NCBI RefSeq assembly: GCF_014805625.2
Contig: NW_023998415.1
Span: forward strand, 22,201,469-22,265,468
Origin: Glossina fuscipes
Lineage: Eukaryota > Arthropoda > Insecta > Diptera > Glossinidae
Reading direction: 5' to 3'
DNA: 64,000 nt
Positions 61,346 to 64,000 of the stretch are shown here, piece after piece. The notes below the pieces were generated by a model that saw nothing but the letters and a program-made list of their open reading frames with translations, was not told the origin of the DNA and did no database searches. A program made the translations under genes and the position numbers. The number at the start of each line of letters is the position of its first letter. The first letter of the stretch is position 1.

Positions 61346-62799
61346 AGGAAGTTGAGTTTAGGCTTTAGGGGGAGTCGGTCGCAAAAGCCGAGAGCAAGCA
61401 GACGTCCCGTAAGCTAACACTAGAAAATACGATTGTTGCAGTGTTGTGAACTGTGAGTGAAATATTAAACAATCAAAATGAAGAATATTCTAAAGAATCA
61501 AAATATAAATTTTCTTGTAACCAAAACCTGGAACTGCTGAGCTAATCGAAGGGTAGGGTATTATGCAAGCCAAACTAAGATATGTTTCGTTTAGTTTTTA
61601 ATAAATATGCTTTTATTTATTTATTTATTCTTCTTTTCTTTTAATATAAATTTTAGGTTTTATTCACGTCTACAGACTTTATTTTTTTTTTTTGTTTGTT
61701 TCTTTGTTTGTTTTTATTGTATAATACACACACATAAGGTCAATTATCTCGGATCATTATGTTTGTGTATGTATGTACGTTGCTTGTTTGTTATTTTCAT
61801 TTCACTTTCATTTCATTTTATTTCTCTTATATGTAAAATATTATTTTAAATGCTTGTTTTAACAATATTTTTATTTTTTTATTTTTTTATTTTGCTTTCT
61901 TTTCATGTCGATCATCATAGGATGGGATTAAGCTAATTCTATCATTCCGTCTATAGGATTCAGATATATTCATTAGAGTTCTTGCAAGTTATATACATTT
62001 ACGATTAGTGTGGGAGGGGACACACAACTGTTATATCCACTTATCGCTCTTTTAGTAATACACTATAGGCCTTAGCAATTTAAAGTTAAAAAGCTTAATC
62101 TTGGTACGACGCTTTAGTTAACTTTATTTAACTTAGTAACTTTAGCTTCGAAGTGAGCTAAAAGAAATTATTTAAATAAAACAAGCAAACAAAAAGAAGA
62201 TGGCTTTAATATTGCGAAGTCTTGGTCGACAGAACTTACAAATTAAAGAAAAACTTTATGAATGATAAGCACAGGTAAGCATTCGACTTTTGCGGTGATA
62301 GTCAACGAAGGGATCGGCCGGACGATTGGGATCAATAAGGATAGGTTCGTACAGAGAATGAAGACATCATCGCGTAATAACGAAAAAGGAGACATGAAGT
62401 CCATAACCAATTGTATTATTATTACAGACGTTATTATTATTCCTACATGGATGTTAACTGAAAAATTGGCCACATTCGCCTTAAATATGCCTGCTACGGC
62501 ATAAAAATGAAAACGAAATATTCCTACCTAACTTGCATTGCGGTTACTTCAATACGTTTAATGCGATGAAAAAAGAAAGTGATGGTAAAATTGAGTCAAT
62601 GCTTCTCTAAAGTCCACCTTAAACGACAAACGATAAATTGAACTTGATCTCGAAACGTATGGAAGTTTTCAAGTAGCGAGTATCCAAGATTAGCTTTCCT
62701 ACTTATGCATCACTCATTTACATTTATTTTATATCGGTTAATTAGAAATTTTTTATTTAATTTATTTTAATGATGTCATTAATAATTTTATTGTTATTA

Positions 62800-62800
<1 letters not shown>

Positions 62801-62831
<31 letters not shown>
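62801..62831 (+). repeat. (ATT)n microsatellite
   Basis: About ten ATT units. Confidence 0.9.
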
Positions 62832-64000
62832 GTTTATTGATTAAATAATGTATGTTATAATTAATGCCTATGTTGTTATGTATTATGATTTTGATTTCAT
62901 TTCCTTCGCGAACAAACAAATGCAAAATATCAAAAGATGATTGAAAATCATTGATTGAGTGAAAATTAAACATATTTTTTTGTTATTGTTTTTTGTTTTG
63001 GTTTTTTCATTTTTTAAATTATTTCTTCTTCAAGTTAATTAATTCATCCTTTTGATGATTTTTAATATTTTAATTTAGAATTCTTTTTCTTTTAATTTTT
63101 ATTAGTATCTTTTTTGCATCTGAGATCGTTACTAAATGTTTTTGTTTAGTTTTGCTTTCTTTGTTTTTCTTCTTCTTTTTTTTTTCCATTTTTGTTTTCA
63201 TTATCTTGTTCAGTATTTGTGTATCTAGCAAAGGTAGGTAAAAGTGTATGTGTATGTATGTATTTGTGGATGTATGCGTATGTGAGGATGTGTGTGTTTA
63301 TGTAAGCATAATTTGTTTACAATTTAAATATCTGTGAGAGCAGATATTCAAGTTGGAGATTCCGAACGAGAAAAAATTAATTAAGATTTTTTTTTATATT
63401 TTATTCAATTTTTCTTCTTCCTCCCGAATTCGGAATGCTTTCGATTTTATAATCTATTATTTACCTAATGCAAAATCACATACATATATAAAACATTTTT
63501 AAAAACTTGAAAATTAAATCTCAATTGCTAATGAATGATAAATTCTCCATAAAAAACATCGATTGCTTAAAATAATCTTTCATTTCAGGTGTCAGAGAAT
63601 GTCGTAGAATCTTTCAATCGACTTCTGCAATTACTCTCATCTCGATAAATTTTTGTTATATTTTATTCTCAAATTATTAGCATAAAATCGCGGAACGACA
63701 TGCATGGTTGCCGCTTTCAGATTACAAAACCCCAGGAATTTTTGAAATTCTGGAATATATATATATATACATATATATATATATTGAATGCTTTCATTTA
63801 TTTCTTTTAATAGGTTATAAAATTAATGATAATAAATTGGCGTAGAACTAATTTTGAACTGAACAAAGAAATTAAAAACTTTATATGTACTTATAACTCT
63901 ACAGAACTACTGATAATGGTATAAGGAATAAAGTATACATATATATTCTGTTGCAGTTTTTGTGATATGATTTATGTTTTTTTTGTTTTTTGGTTTTTGT

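Larger units (their letters stand above)
53894..64000. other. Upstream DNA, mostly non-coding
   Basis: Simple repeats, GTAAG-type degenerate repeat, small Helentron-like fragments. Frames at 54295-54588, 59078-59329 and 62243-62504 have no recognised domain. Confidence 0.55.

Overview
This window reads as nuclear DNA of a cyclorrhaphan fly. It is AT-rich, crowded with poly-A/T tracts and microsatellites, and littered with decayed transposons of types common in Diptera (mariner, a jockey/I-like non-LTR element, and DINE-1/mini-me/Helentron-like repeats). There are no bacterial operons, no CRISPR array, no phage, and no sign of a novel multi-gene system.

The one gene identified with confidence is the 5' end of Rdl (Resistance to dieldrin), the insect GABA-gated chloride channel subunit, on the minus strand. 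Exon 1 (24938-25071) carries the start codon and signal peptide. Exon 2 (75-172) encodes the start of the mature extracellular domain. Splice sites and reading phase join exactly (2 nt + 1 nt of an Ala codon), so 173-24937 is a complete 24,765-bp first intron. The rest of the receptor (ligand-binding loops, transmembrane helices, the dieldrin-resistance site) lies beyond the left edge.

Intron 1 holds a non-LTR retrotransposon fossil (5240-7337), three mariner fossils (15.8, 20.9 and 22.8 kb), and several copies of a Helentron-like repeat with (GACR)n and (TA)n tracts. Two of these copies are near full length and in opposite orientations. Microsatellites fill much of the remainder.

The region above about 25.2 kb is the Rdl 5' leader and upstream DNA. 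A (CT)n-rich polypyrimidine tract ends in a CAG just before the leader, suggesting that the 5' UTR is split by another intron. The remaining ~38 kb contains no recognised exon. It has a strikingly T-rich, microsatellite-dense stretch (about 25.5-32.3 kb), a deleted mariner with both inverted repeats (35405-35882), a tandem pair of hairpin-bearing repeats (39.15-39.34 kb), further Helentron-like copies, and low-complexity DNA. Most open frames here are chance or microsatellite frames; a few without explanation are listed as findings.

All assignments come from reading the sequence and recalling protein families. No alignment or database search was run.
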